Shown: positions 46,576 through 58,436, counted from the first letter of the stretch. The stretch: DNA of 64,000 bases from Scedosporium boydii (GCA_002221725.1 NJFT01000008.1:62001-126000); one strand, 5' to 3'. Notes: a model not told the origin generated them from the sequence alone. Numbers and translations: made by a program.

Positions 46576-47162
46576 ATCATTTCACATCCCCCCTCGCCCA
46601 ATAAATCGCTATCGAAGCTCACAAACAGAGATATCGGCCCTCACAGGCTCCTATCTCGATCCTGCCTCTGGCAGGATCACATATTCGCTTCGGGAGAAAG
46701 TCCCCGGACAGGCTCCCTGATCTCTTCTGAGTGATGGGGCAAGGCGGTAACGCGCCGCCATAGAAGCACTGCGGCTGACCTTCGCGAGAAACCTGTTCCT
46801 TTTTGTCTGATGTCTCTGGCCCCGACCTACCGCTACATCGATGTGTCTCTCTCCGTTCTTTTGCCCACTTTTCTGGCCTCTGGAAACCTAGGGGCCGTCG
46901 TGCACTCTTATGGACGAAGATATGAGTCCTGTGTTCTGACGTCTTCTGGGGCGTCCTTGGTCGGAGCCTTAGGTAGAGACAAGGAGATACTTCGATGGTA
47001 GGACAGACGTTTCAGGACTTCTGGTGCTGGGGAACACATGGGTTTCTTGCTGGGAGGATTCGTTGTCGAGGTAGAATAGGTATGCGATTGCTCGGACATT
47101 GTTCGCAATGCCGAGTTACTCGATGGGGCTTATTCTTGGTGCGAGGGGGGATATGAAATGAT
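46576..47162 (+). ncRNA. RNase MRP RNA
   Basis: Several independent signs agree. 46611-46619 (ATCGAAGCT) followed by ACAAA matches the P3 region of yeast NME1, and its CGAAGC can pair with GCTTCG at 46687-46692. CR-I is GAAAGTCCCCGGAC at 46696-46709, identical to the human RMRP element as I recall it. CR-V is GGGGCTTATTCTTGG at 47125-47139, close to human GGGGCUCAUUCUCAG; it can pair with CR-I as helix P4, leaving the conserved bulged U. 46576-46597 pairs with 47141-47162 over 22 positions with one mismatch, closing helix P1. A perfect hairpin at 46658-46678 fits a P3 arm. T5 runs follow at 47168, 47175 and 47181. The RNA (about 590 nt) would be the catalytic core of RNase MRP, which cuts pre-rRNA at site A3 in the nucleolus. 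Exact ends are inferred from P1. Confidence 0.9.
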
Positions 47163-47167
47163 CACTC

Positions 47168-47185
47168 TTTTTCCTTTTTCTTTTT
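47168..47185 (+). terminator. Three T5 runs after the MRP RNA
   Basis: TTTTT occurs at 47168-47172, 47175-47179 and 47181-47185, starting six bases after helix P1. This arrangement resembles RNA polymerase III termination sites. Yeast MRP RNA is a Pol II transcript and the human one Pol III, so the polymerase here is open. Confidence 0.45.
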
Positions 47186-47893
47186 CTTGCGACCATCTAC
47201 TTGGTCTTGGGGAGACCGGTTTCTCGATCCTGGTGCTAAAGGACAGAACCAAACTCTGAACCTCGTGGGAGGTTTTACCTCTGTCCAGCAGCATCTGGTA
47301 ACGGAAGCCCCTCGCCGGTATAATGAATGCACTTGGTCAACGGCCTTCGCAAGTTCAATGATGATCACTTTATAGAGTCAAGCACTGAGGCATTCCTACG
47401 GGAATGTCCATTGAAGACTACCATTTTTTTTCGTATCTGACGAACTGCGAAGAACCAACGGTTTCCACTTTAGAAACACCCTGTCTGTTCCTAGATGATC
47501 TCGAGAAGAAGGGAGCGCAAGTGCTGCCCCGAGAATATATGTTGAATAAATGAGTTCAAATAGAACAAGAATAAATATACAAGTAAAGGTTGATGCCCCA
47601 ATCCACCGTCCGCTTTTTGCCAACCCGCCCCCATCCCTTACTCTTTGGTCGCCCGTCATCTCTTCCCCCCTGGTCAAGGCTTGCTCGCACCTCAACCTCG
47701 TGTCATGAGAAAAGAGAACTCCGCAATGATACATGTCATGTTAACGTGTTCCGCCGTCTAGAGAAAGCCCGAGGTATTCGTAGTCAAGAAAAAGAAAAAA
47801 AAAAAAATTTCCATCCCAAATTCCAATGCCATGAAGAGGAAACAAAAGAAGGGGAAGGGGAGGGAAAAGATAGGCCCTTAGCTTCCACCGTAT
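47186..47893. other. Convergent spacer
   Basis: Between the RNA gene and the minus-strand gene of unknown function. An A-run of 13 lies at about 47797-47809. No gene seen. Confidence 0.45.
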
Positions 47894-49261
47894 TTACATT
47901 AGCCCGCCTAAGACAACCTTAGAAATATTTGCCAACTCCATCTTCACGTGCGCCTTGCTATTCTCCTCAAACTCCTTCACGGCCCCCTGGACGATCAACT
48001 TGCGCACCTTCGTATCAGCCTTCGCAAACTGCTCGGCCACCGGCGCCGAAAACTCCCTCGGCGTCGGGATGAGGATCAACACCCTCTTATAACAATCGAT
48101 AAGCGCATCGCAAAGCGTCGCGAACGTCTCGTAAAAGTCCGGATCAAAAGGCAACGCGGGTGTGAGCAGGTACGTGTACGTCTCGCCGGGGAGGAGCTCG
48201 GCCTCGGAGCCAGCAAAGTTGATGACGCTCGAGGGCGCCGCCGCAGCGTTCACGCCGCCGTCCGTGTCGGGCGGGTAGAGAGAAGCCTCGGCGGCGGCGC
48301 TACTCCGGCGACCTTTGCTGGCCGTACCGCGGCGGAACATTTGGGGGAGGCGGGCGCGGGATAGGGAGCCGGTGCTGCCGCCCTCGCCGTGGAGTTGTTG
48401 GAAGGAGTCGAACTCGGATAATAGGGCGTTGAAACTGCGGAGGAATTCGAGGGGTGTGGAGGAGTTGAGGTCGATGACGTTGGGGAGAGAGAGGCCTAGG
48501 AGGAGGTAGTTTGTTGCTCGTCGGGCGAGTTTTTGGGCCATCACGGCGGACATGCGACTTTGGTTTGGTCGGTCGAACATATATGTGTTGAACCAGAAGA
48601 CTTGGCCCTCGTGCCTAAAAGAACGGGAAACGTCAGCAACAGCTCGATGGAACGCAAAAACAGCATTCTAATTGTACAATGGTCAAGGACGGAAATGGGA
48701 GACGTACGCCTTCCTTAGGTAGTCCAACGTATACATCCTCTTCCTCGCAATCTCCCTCATATTCCTGTGCATCACGGCGCCCTCGCCCTGCCACATCTGG
48801 CCAAGCGGCGGCACGGGAGTCAACCCCCCTGTATGAAAACTCGTCGCCGTCGGCGCCGTCCTCCCCAGTATCCTTGAGAAGCTATCCCCCGTAACAGGCG
48901 TCATGGCGACGGCTTCCGACTCCCTGCTCAACTTGGCCGCAGCCGCGAGCGCGAAATCCGGCAAGGCAGGCGGCGCGGTACTATCCGTCACGAAACTCGC
49001 GCTGCCGAGGCTTCTCGCACCGGCGCTACTCGAGGATCCGGATCGCTTTTTGGACTTTGTGGGGCTGGAGAAAGAGGTCTTGCGCGCGAAGGAATTCTTA
49101 CGGTCCTTCGTGAGGACATTGGGTTGTTGGAGGAGGAAACCGTTCGTCGGGGGTTGGTGCTGTTGCACTGACTCGCCGGATGAGGTGCCAGGCCGAGACT
49201 TGGAAGAGGAACCGAAGAAGGAGAAGGCACTCTGGGTCGCGGAGGCGGATTTCGGCATCAT
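47894..49261 (-). CDS. Conserved-looking fungal protein of unknown function
   Basis: Two minus-strand exons (49261-48708 and 48614-47894) give 424 residues; AAG-GC/GTACGT...TTTTAG/G-CAC joins YLRKA to HEGQVFWFNTYMFDRPN. Residues 1-130 are Ser/Thr/Lys-rich and look disordered (SFFGSSSKSRPG, KKRSGSSSSAG). Residues 150-424 are ordered: KRMYTLDYLRKAHEGQVFWFNTYMF, a helical AVMAQKLARRATNYLLLGLSLP segment, a Ser/Arg-rich insert, and a C-terminal region with DPDFYETFATLCDALIDCYKRVL and AKADTKVRKLIVQGAVKEFEE. I do not recognise the family, though the helical C-terminal half looks like a protein-interaction domain. Two adjacent ATG codons exist at the start (49261, 49258). Confidence 0.75.
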
Positions 49262-52200
49262 CCTTTCGGTCAAAAGGGGGGACGATTTGACCAGTTCGTT
49301 TGGAGTTCGCGCCGTCGGTGCTGGGGTCGGAAAGTTGAAGGGCGCGCGTATACGTCAGAAGGGGAATACGTGGTCAAGGGTGTCGTAATCGGGGAAATGT
49401 GACGGCCGTTGATGGCCGGGCCCCTTCGAGTTGGGACACTCGTTTGAGGCTTTCTCTTTATTATTATTTCCCTTGTTCGTTAGGGTATCGACAACGTTTG
49501 GTTGCTTTTTCTACAAGTCCTCGGTCGTTTTGAGGCTTGCGGAAATTTAAATTTCGGGTCTTGGAGGGGTCTTGGTCACGTCACGTCGTTCGTCAAGAGA
49601 CACGGGTACAGGCGTAATCGATTCGTGATGTGGTCTTCGTTTATCGTTTCGAAAAGGCAGGCGTCTCACCGCTGCCCTTATGCACACCCCCTTGGGGGGT
49701 CGTCGGATGCGCCTGGAAGACGTGATCGGCTCGCGGGAGTGATTGGGGATTCGGCGGTAGATGGGGTGAGATCAATTTATCGTCCAGCAGTTCATGGGCG
49801 GGTACGTGACGGCAGACACTGGCTCTTGAAATAGAATGGAGGAGAGGTGTATATACGGTATCGAGTCTTCGAAGGGCGTGTCCGTTATCATATATCATAA
49901 CATGAAGGAGAGGGCGACTGAGAAGGAGGCGGAACAAGGCGAGCGGGAAAAAAAAGAGAGAAAGAAAAGAGGTGTGAGGTCGCGTTAATGAGTGGAGAAG
50001 GACTGGAAATTTGACTTTAATTTCAGCTGGAATTAGAATGGTCGATTAACAAGAACAGGTCAACTCCGAATCAGTCCGGACCAGACAGTGAATATTCTCT
50101 GCGGGAGACACAGGCATTGAAACAACTAGAGAATATATCGATTATATATCGAGACGGGGAGCGTGGAAGCGAAGCCAGGTATTGAGATCCGGCGAGGCGA
50201 AGGATCAATAATATGTACGGCGTTAAGAGTTTGTTGGTCGACCTGAGAACCAGAGGGGGATTGAACGTTCAGGAGTACATTAAGAGTACCAAAGGATAGA
50301 AAGAAATACAGGGAGAGAACACACTGGTTGGAATCAATTGATCAAATCCATTGATCCATCAAAGTACTTCATAGGAGTGTGGTCTGGCCAGGCCATCCTG
50401 TATCCTCGTTGGTCCAGAGAGCGCCAGCACGAATTGATTGATGCTCTCGAGGTGCCAGCGCTGGAATCTTACTGGGCAGCAAGTCGTCAAGGTACTTATT
50501 TGATGCTGTCCTTCCTGTCCGTGATGATCCCAACCGATGCAGGTCTAGAAGTCTTCCAAACCAGCAGCCCTTTGAAACAACTTGAGCCTCCCCCATTGAC
50601 ACCTGCGTCTGCATCTGCCAATATTGTCCTGACATATTGATCGACCTACTTCCTATAGTACGCTCCAAGGTCCAATAGTGTTCCACTAGACACACACAGA
50701 CAGCAGTCCAATCCAAGCCACCACCCAATGCGTGATCGAGACAACATCAATGTACGGTTCATCCACTGCTACTTGTCCTCAACCCATCATTACCCTTAAG
50801 AAAGGCCGATATTGGGGAGTACTTCGTAGGAGACATCAATCCCAGTTTCCACGCGCACAGAAGATACTCGATTGGAGAGAAAACCCCATCTCTCCGGAAT
50901 GTCCTTTTATTACAGCTAACTGCGCGATCCAAACCTTCGTAAAACCAGTCGCAGCCGAGTCTACGAAGTACTTCGCAGGACAATAGACGACAACAGCCTT
51001 AACTGTGGGACGTTGGCTCTGGTCCTCCCTCAGGCGACGGATTGCCGAGCGTCTCAAGGGATCCAGGGCAGGGGACCACGTCCCGCTCGGTATGCCGTGC
51101 TCGCTGCCACAAAGTACCCCCTTTTTGCTCCAAACGGAATGCCAATTTTACAACAGTCTGTTTCAGATTGGGGCTAGAATCCTCCCGTCGATGCAAGGAA
51201 GAGAAATGGAAGAATGCGGGGAGGCTTAGACCCAGCCAACCGGTGCCGCCAACAAACCAGACATTGGCCGTCGTGCTGTCTCGAACAAGAGCCAGAACAC
51301 TGAAGCACACGTTGGTCATGGGAACCCCTCCTGGAATGAGCGAAATAATGCAAAAAAGGGGGCTACTCACCCAGCATTCCTACCCTTTTATTGCCTCTAC
51401 CTCTGAAAACTGTTCCATCTGCCAGCACCCCTTCGTATTTCCTGCTCGGTCCGTCTTATTTTTCTTGCTAGAAATAGCATTGATCTTTCCCTAGGATCTG
51501 AGCCGTTCGAGCAGGGAGGAACCAACCGATGGCAGCCCTGCGGAATGGGAGGATGCTGGAGGAGGGGAAACAAACAGACCAGCCCTCTGTTCGCCATGCC
51601 GCCGAGTCATTGGTAGTACAGCCAGGGGTCCGCGGCATCAGCTCAACGATCCCCGCTATGATGAGCACGGGAGAGATCTGAGCCGTTTAGTGCCCGCGGT
51701 TGAACCCTTTCTTACAAGAAGAACTCGTCCCTTTCCCATGCGTTTGGCAAGATCTATTGCGCTCACTTACCCTTGGCCGCCACCATTTGCTTTTTTTCGT
51801 GTCTATCCTCTGTCGCGACGTGGTTCGAGGATGAACTGGCGTGCAGACACAACCGAACTATAAGTACCACAGGTTGCGAAATGAGAATCGCGAAGGCAAA
51901 ATGTTTTCGTCTCCTCTCGTGTGCCTCTTTCAGCCAACCTCTCATCGATCTGCAAATTTTAATTTTTGATAATCTTCCCGCGATGCGAATTATTTTGAGA
52001 GGCTCTGCAATGTCGGGGCGAGTGTGAGGTATGTGATCGTGGATGCATCAATCCGAGTCAACATGAGTGGACGCGACCTCGCTTCAATTGTTCCAAGTCT
52101 TGTCGCCCGCCTGTGGACATGAAATGATGAAATTGATAAATCATTACACGGTAATGGCGCATGACCTGTCGACGCTGAGCTGAACGGCCATCTCCCAGAA

Positions 52201-52650
52201 CTCCCAGTGGTTCCGTGGCCTGCTAGGCGCAGTTGAGTAGAACTGATATCTGCGTTGAAGCCATGATCGAGATATCAGCCAGGCTACATGCCCCTAAGAT
52301 CGTCACACCTGCGTTTGGTACTGCAGGCTGAAGTCACCTCGAAAAGATGCATTTATATTTCCTAAACGAAAATGCTACATTGATAAAAGACAACACGACG
52401 TTATATACTTCTAGATGCGGGACTTAAATATAATAATCCCAAAAATCGACCCCGAACCTCCTATCCCTTTTCTTAACCCGAACCCGTCTGAATCCCGCCG
52501 TGTCTTTTTCTCGTATGTTATATCATTAGCAAAAGAAAAAAAAGCAGCATGTCGCCTTGCCTTTCGCTAAAATGCTAAAATGTTGTAGACATCTCTTCAT
52601 ATTCTTTCCCCCAGTTCGAAGACCAGGAATTTTTCTTCTTTTTTCCCTTC
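49262..52650. other. Long intergenic region
   Basis: About 3.4 kb with no supported gene. It holds a 13 bp direct repeat GATCTGAGCCGTT at 51495 and 51675, TACTTCGTA or its complement at 50820 and 50962, and CAATTGATCA at 50335. Several open frames of 60-150 codons on both strands overlap each other and lack family features. The 49262-49500 part is the promoter of the minus-strand unknown gene. Confidence 0.4.
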
Positions 52651-53939
52651 TTACGCCTCCTCACCCTCCTCGGGGATGATGACGGCCCACTTGTGCTGGG
52701 GCTCACCACCGTACATGATGTCCTTGAGCCATCCCCTGACCTTGAGGGTGTACTCGCCGCCCTCGCCGGTGGCGCCCATGGGGGCGTCGAGGTTCTTTCC
52801 ACGGTGGTTGACGACGGAGATGGGGCAGATGAAGTACTAGGGAGAAAGGTCATCATTAGTATCTTACTTACATGAATTAACGTGTAAAATCGGGAAGAAC
52901 TTACAGCAGTGCCCGCAGCAAAGCTCTCGAGGATCCTGCCCTCATCGTGAGCCTCCTCAACCTCCTTAATGGTATACTTCCTCTCAACGATCTCAATCTC
53001 GGGACACCTCTCCCTGAAGAGCTCGAGGACGCTCCTCCTGGTGACACCGTCGAGAATGATCTTATCGTCGAGAGGGGCAGTGACGAGCTGGGGCTTGCCG
53101 CCCTCACGGGGCTTCCACAAGATGAAGAAGTTGCTAGCACCGGCCTCGGTGCAGAGACCCTCGGGACCGTAGAGCCAGAGGATCTGATGGAAGCCGTCGT
53201 CCTTGGCAAGGGCAGTAGCGAGGAGGGAAGGACCGTAGTTGGCGCCGACCTTGGCGTAGCCGAAGCCGCCGGACCAGGCGCGGATCATGTCCTCGGGAGA
53301 CGTCCTGAGGCGGAGGCCGCCAGCGGGAGAATCCAGAGAAGGCATGAAGGTGCAGATGATGTAGAGCATAGCCTCGCGGGAGGCCATGACGCCGAGCTGG
53401 GACTGGGTACCGATCATGGTGGGGCGGAGGTAGAGGAAGGTTCCGGGGCGGGACTTAGGAATCCACCTGGGGCCGTCGACGGCGAGGAGGGCAATGAGGA
53501 GCTTCTCGAGCTCCTCGGGGGGGAAGCCGGGGAGGGAGATACGGGTGGACGACATGACCATTCGGCGGGCGTTGCAGTCCGGGCGGAAGAGGCGGAGGCG
53601 GCCGTCGTGGCCCCGGTAGACCTTGAGACCCTCAAAGCATTCGGTCGCGTAGTGGAGCACGGAGGCGGTGGGCATGAGGGAGAAGGGGCCGTAAGGCTTG
53701 AGCTGGGGGGCGGCCCAGCCAGTGCCGGCGGTCCAGGTGGCCGTGATCATGTGGTCGGTGCAGATTGAATCGGAGCTGGAGGTGGCGGCTTCGACAGTGG
53801 GAACGGGACGAGGGGACTTGGTGCGTTCGTAGGTGAGTTTGGAGGCGTCGAGTTCGGCGTAGACGGGGGTGGATTTGGCGACGCCGTTGGACGGGGCGGC
53901 GACGGTCGCCGCGGGGGTTGCGAGGGCGGAGGGAGCCAT
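52651..53939 (-). CDS. Branched-chain amino acid aminotransferase
   Basis: Two minus-strand exons (53939-52905 and 52836-52651) give 406 residues from the first ATG. Class IV aminotransferase features are clear: LHYATECFEGLKVYRG, FRPDCNARRM, FLYLRPTMIGT, the PLP-binding Lys230 in GGFGYAKVGANYG, EAGASNFFILW, and the class IV signature near LDGVTRRSVLELF. The second exon supplies YFICPISVVNHRGKNL and the end. The enzyme catalyses the last step of Leu, Ile and Val synthesis and the first step of their breakdown, with glutamate/2-oxoglutarate. The frame stays open for 35 codons upstream of the ATG with a basic, Ser/Thr-rich, acid-free sequence but has no ATG there; see the finding. The long first intron-free exon and 67 bp intron are typical. 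Confidence 0.96.
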
Positions 53940-56005
53940 TGTGGTGGTAGTGGAACGGGGCACAGAGGACTGAGGACGGACTGCGGTTGAGGTAGCGAAT
54001 AGCGTTGGTTTGGAAGTTGGGGAGGAGCAATGGAAGGGTATCACTTAGGAGAGAATGGGGGAATGGTTCGTACTTAAAGAGAAGTGAGAGGAGGAGAGAA
54101 GAAATAGTGTGAGAGCCACTTTTTAAGTTCGGGGGAAACCCGGTCTAGAAGAGGGCGAAAACTTCGAGGCGGACTAAAAGCCGGACCCGTCTCTATATCG
54201 AGAGAAGTACGTACTGCATACATGAGGATCCCCTGTCCGCGGCCCCATTCTCCGATCTTTCTCCTCCTACATGGATACACCACCACACACATACACTAGA
54301 CGTACAGAATGTTACTCTACGAGGGAAATCGAGCAGTGTATCGGAAAACCTGGAGTCACAGACCAAGCCTCAAGGCACACCTGATGACACTGATCACACT
54401 TGGCGTGGACCGGGGGGGGGGGGGGGGGGAATATAATACGTATGCCGAGCTCAACCCTAGCCTCTCAGGGTCTTCGTGCTAAGCTCGGAGCCGGCCCTAG
54501 CCACAGGATCGGTAGTGGGGAATCTTCCGTTCCTATGACTCTTTTTCCCCTTGCGACGAAGTATATCCGTACTTGCAACGAGAAGAGGGAAAGGCTCAGG
54601 ATTCAGAGAGAGAAAAAAAAAAATTAAACTGGGGACAGAAAAGTGGAGAGAGGAGAGTTCGAGAACAAACGTGGCTTGCCCCTAGGCCCTGAGAGAACAC
54701 GCCTGAGCTTGGCACCCAAGACAGCGCACACTCTCGATCATTGCTGCGGCGAATACGTACAAGCAGCGTACATGTAGGATGGCCGAGGCCACCACAGTTC
54801 TATTTTCAGTAGATAAGAACAAATAGATAAGGTTGTATGACCAAAACGGGGCCGCTTGTTGGGCCACGGTTCGGGGAACGGGTCAGCCGTCTGTGCCTGG
54901 TTGCTGGGATTATCACCTTGATAACTTGACACTGCGACACCGGAGCCAATTGACCATGCAGATGAGCGCAATTGATCAATCAAGAGAGGTTTTGGGGTCC
55001 AAAATTCCCACATTTGGAGTGTACTACGTACCGAAATCCGGCAACAAACAAAACTGGAGATATAAAGCCCCGTTATGCCGAAAGCCGGCGGGGCACCGAA
55101 ACCGTGTAGACTCGGCCTGAGACGGCGTAAATAGAGGAAGAAAAAAGTTCAAGACGGCCGCGTGACGGAATCTTCTCCATCATCCGTCAGTAGCCGGTAT
55201 TATCCGGCGCCAGTTTGTAGTCCCTCGCCCTTTCCCCAGGATTCGAGAGAATAATGACGACAGTGCTTTCCAAGGACGCGGGATGCATCAATTGATAGCC
55301 GCCATTGGCTGGATGTCAAAGGGCGCATGATAGTGGAAGGCGTGGACGACATGACGAACGTTGGGGACTCCTCACTAGGGAAGAAGACTCGAATCAAAGG
55401 CCGGGTCTAATTCACGCATTACGCGTATATTTTTGCAGTAAGATGCCTTCTGTCGAGAGAGAGACACGGATAGTAAGGAATTACCTGTGTATAGCTGAAT
55501 CTATATTGGCGGCTTGGGAGCTGCCAAACCTCGAACCAGTTCAGCATCGTTCGTTCTTTCCCAGGAGATTCCTTTCCAGCTCAACAACGTTTGTTCCCAC
55601 AGGATCAGGCATCTCCGTCCGAACGTCTCGAATGGCATAAAAAAAAAAAAAAAAAGAAAAGAGCTCTAAAGAGTCCTTGCCGTAGTCGGGCGTCATTCCT
55701 ACATTGTATTATTCTTATTATTCTACCAATGTAGCTAAGCACGGGTGGAAGAAACAAGCAAAACCTAACCAATTATGGTATTGATCTCTTCTTCGTTGCG
55801 TAAGTCAATGTACTACGCTTTTTTCTATCAGCACCGCGAAATAGCGACCTGTTGAAGGCCCCGCACCACCAACCCCGCGGGTTATCGATGCATATCTACA
55901 CTCCATTAGCTTCCCAGATGGAACACCAGAGTCCCGATCCCAACCGCAAAATGACACACAGCTGTGGAATGACCTCATCCGTCCCTTAGCCGTCCATTAC
56001 CCCAC
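53940..56005. other. Intergenic region
   Basis: BCAT promoter and leader, then about 1.7 kb with no supported gene. An uninterrupted G18 run lies at 54412-54429, A-runs at about 54614 and 55640, and CAATTGATCA at 54969. Small frames lack features. Confidence 0.4.
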
Positions 56006-57947
56006 TCAGGTCTTCCGCGCCGCTTCCTTCTCCCGCTGCTCCTGCTCAAGCAACTCCCTCTGCTTATGGGCCTCTTCTACCTCCGACTTGACACCCTTGG
56101 CCCTCTGCCGTGCCTCGTACACGTCGCGACTCCGCAAAATGCGCTGCACGATGGTTCCGGCGTTGACGTCTTCGTAGCCGTGGGAGCCGATCTCGAGGTA
56201 GATGCCCATTTCCTTGGGAGCCGTGTAGGGGTCGTAGGTGAGCGGCATGAAGGATGTGGGGCCGTGGTAGACGGCGTCGGGGGTGCCGGAAGGGAGGCTT
56301 GTAAGGTACGATTTGGTTGGCGAGAAGGGAGCTCCAAAGATGACGGAGTTTACGTACTGAGAAAGTAAGAGTTTAGCAGTTAGTACGACCGGGATGTCAC
56401 GGCCAGTACATGTCGGGTACGTTGAAAAAGGAAAAGAGGTGTGGGGGACAAGGAAGGGGTGTGTGCGTGTCGCATTCCGGGGTAAAGTTAATTCATAGCA
56501 AGGCCTAATAACGGGGGAAGAACATGGCCAGGGGTTCCAGGGGTTATCAGTCCTATTACTCACTTTGCATTGCAGCACGCAGAGTCCGCGCTCATAAATG
56601 TTCATGATGGGGTAATTGACGCCCTTCCATTGATTGATGACATCGTCGTCATGCACGCCCGCCACGACGAATGCTGGTGGGTAATCTCCGCCGGAGGCGA
56701 CCCGTTCGGCCACGGCCTTTTCGTCGTACCAACCCTTGCCGCGCGCAAGTTCCTCCTCGGCCTCGACCACTAGACGGAGGAACTCGATGTGGCCGCTGGA
56801 GAACAAGTCGAAGCCGCCATCCACGTACACGATTCTCTGTCCAGGTTTGGGACCAGGTCCCTCGAATAGCTGACGGAACGTTCCCCTCTCCTCTTCAGAG
56901 TCGGACGCCTTGGCAACCCGCGACGCAGCCCAGAAATACACGTCAGCGCCGGGTTTCTTAGCCGTCTCGTCCGTAGCGTAAAGTCGCATTCGCTTCGTCA
57001 TGGCCCTACCCGCCTCCTTCTTCTCCTCCTCCGTGCCGCTGCCCTCGGTACCGTCGAGGGCCTTCTCGAGACTGCGGATGAAGTGCGTTCGCGTGCAGAG
57101 CAGCATGCGGCCAACGAGGTCGGTGGTGGATATGCTCGGAGTACGCTTAACGACTCGGAAGCGCCCAGCGGCCTTGACGAAGCGGTAGCAGTCTTCGCCG
57201 CTGCTGTCGGAGGTGATGTCGTCACCGTGGACGACATACTTGCAGCCGTAGTGGCTGATCCAGCCCAGGTCTGTTACGTAGGGCGCATGGCCGATGGATT
57301 TGGTTACCCATCTACAGGCATCGACCGCCGCAAGTCTGAGGGGATTTGTTAGAAGATTATGACGGGCGCCAATCCTAGGCGTAGCGATTCAGGAGAGTGA
57401 ATGTAAGAGTGAGAGAAAGTGAGAACTGGGGCTGAGACTGAGGCTAGATATGAGGAGGATAGCGGTGCTCGAGTGTGTAGCACACGTCATCTCACTCCGG
57501 AGTCTAGGATCTAGGGTCTTACCGTTCCTGAAGGGTCATGACAGTAGGGCCCTTGTTTTCCAGGATGGCCTCGTCAGAATGGACACCAACATAGAGCTCA
57601 TTTCCGAGCTGGCGCGCTTGCACGATAGCTCCAGCATGACCTATTTGGCGATGGGGCTTAGTATTTGAGTAGTATAGAATAAGATACTATGCCTATGGGG
57701 TCCGGAAGGGTAGCAAGGCTGGTCCAAAGCCTTGTAAAGGAGCTGGGTGAGCTGAGAGATGATGAGGTCGTGGCTAGATACTTCCCCCTCCATGTATCCA
57801 TTCACTTGGCGGCAGGTAAAGACACCAAGCCAGACCTCGGTCACTTATTCACATACCGTGGTGGAAGAAATCGAAACATCCATCTATCCAGATTCGATCA
57901 TCTAGGATCTCGGGCGCCGCATCGCCGGGCGGAGGTTGTACGGTCAT
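56006..57947 (-). CDS. ECT1: Ethanolamine-phosphate cytidylyltransferase
   Basis: Four minus-strand exons (57947-57857, 57640-57523, 57335-56564, 56356-56006) give 443 residues. Two cytidylyltransferase-like repeats are visible. The first starts IWIDGCFDFFHHGHAGAI with the catalytic HxGH at 29-32, followed by ELYVGVHSDE and the RTPSISTTDLVGRML signature. The second, near 248, has GGFDLFSSGHIEF. A C-terminal region rich in Glu, Lys and Arg (EARQRAKG, EQREKEAARK) follows. The enzyme makes CDP-ethanolamine from CTP and phosphoethanolamine in the Kennedy pathway of phosphatidylethanolamine synthesis; it is cytosolic or peripheral to the ER. Exons 1-2 were found only through the splice pattern; the HxGH motif lies across intron 1, so an unspliced search misses it. 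The third intron (207 bp) is also open and in frame. Confidence 0.94.
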
Positions 57948-58436
57948 CCTTGTGCCTATTCCTTCAGAGCTTGGGATCTTGAGAATAGGAGTGCCCCGCT
58001 TAGCTGCGAAACCCCGCGATGAGCTCGAACTGGTGGGGTAATAATGATCGCAGAGGATTGCGTTGAGAGGGGAATCCCCTTTTGTTGGGGATCAACGGGT
58101 CGAAATATCTGGGTCAATTAGCTCAAATGAGGAAATCTTCGCAGCCAGTGAGGGTTTGCCGATGCCGCACTTGGATTGATCAATGGCAATGAAGTCTATC
58201 AAATTGGCCTGATTGATTGATGAGATTGATCAGTTCAATGGTGCTGTTATTACCTGTGTACTTCGTACTCTGGTATAATTAATTACCTTTCAGGGACGAG
58301 TAATATTGATGCCAGCTGGCGAATCTAGCAATTGCCAGCCAGCCGAGACTGACACTCACTCCGCCTGCAACCACTCTCAGCGGAGGAGGAAAGTGCTCCT
58401 GATTCAAGCATCAATTCAGTCGACACCCCGAAATCC
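57948..58436. other. Spacer upstream of ECT1
   Basis: Promoter of ECT1 and 3' flank of the next minus-strand gene, with TACTTCGTA at 58259-58267 and several TTGATCAA-like stretches near 58180-58240. No gene seen. Confidence 0.5.

Noticed and set aside
46810..47001. 63-codon open frame starting ATGTCTCTGG
   Set aside because: It lies wholly inside the RNase MRP RNA and has no protein-like features.
52947..53768. 273-codon frame on the plus strand
   Set aside because: Antisense shadow of the branched-chain aminotransferase exon.
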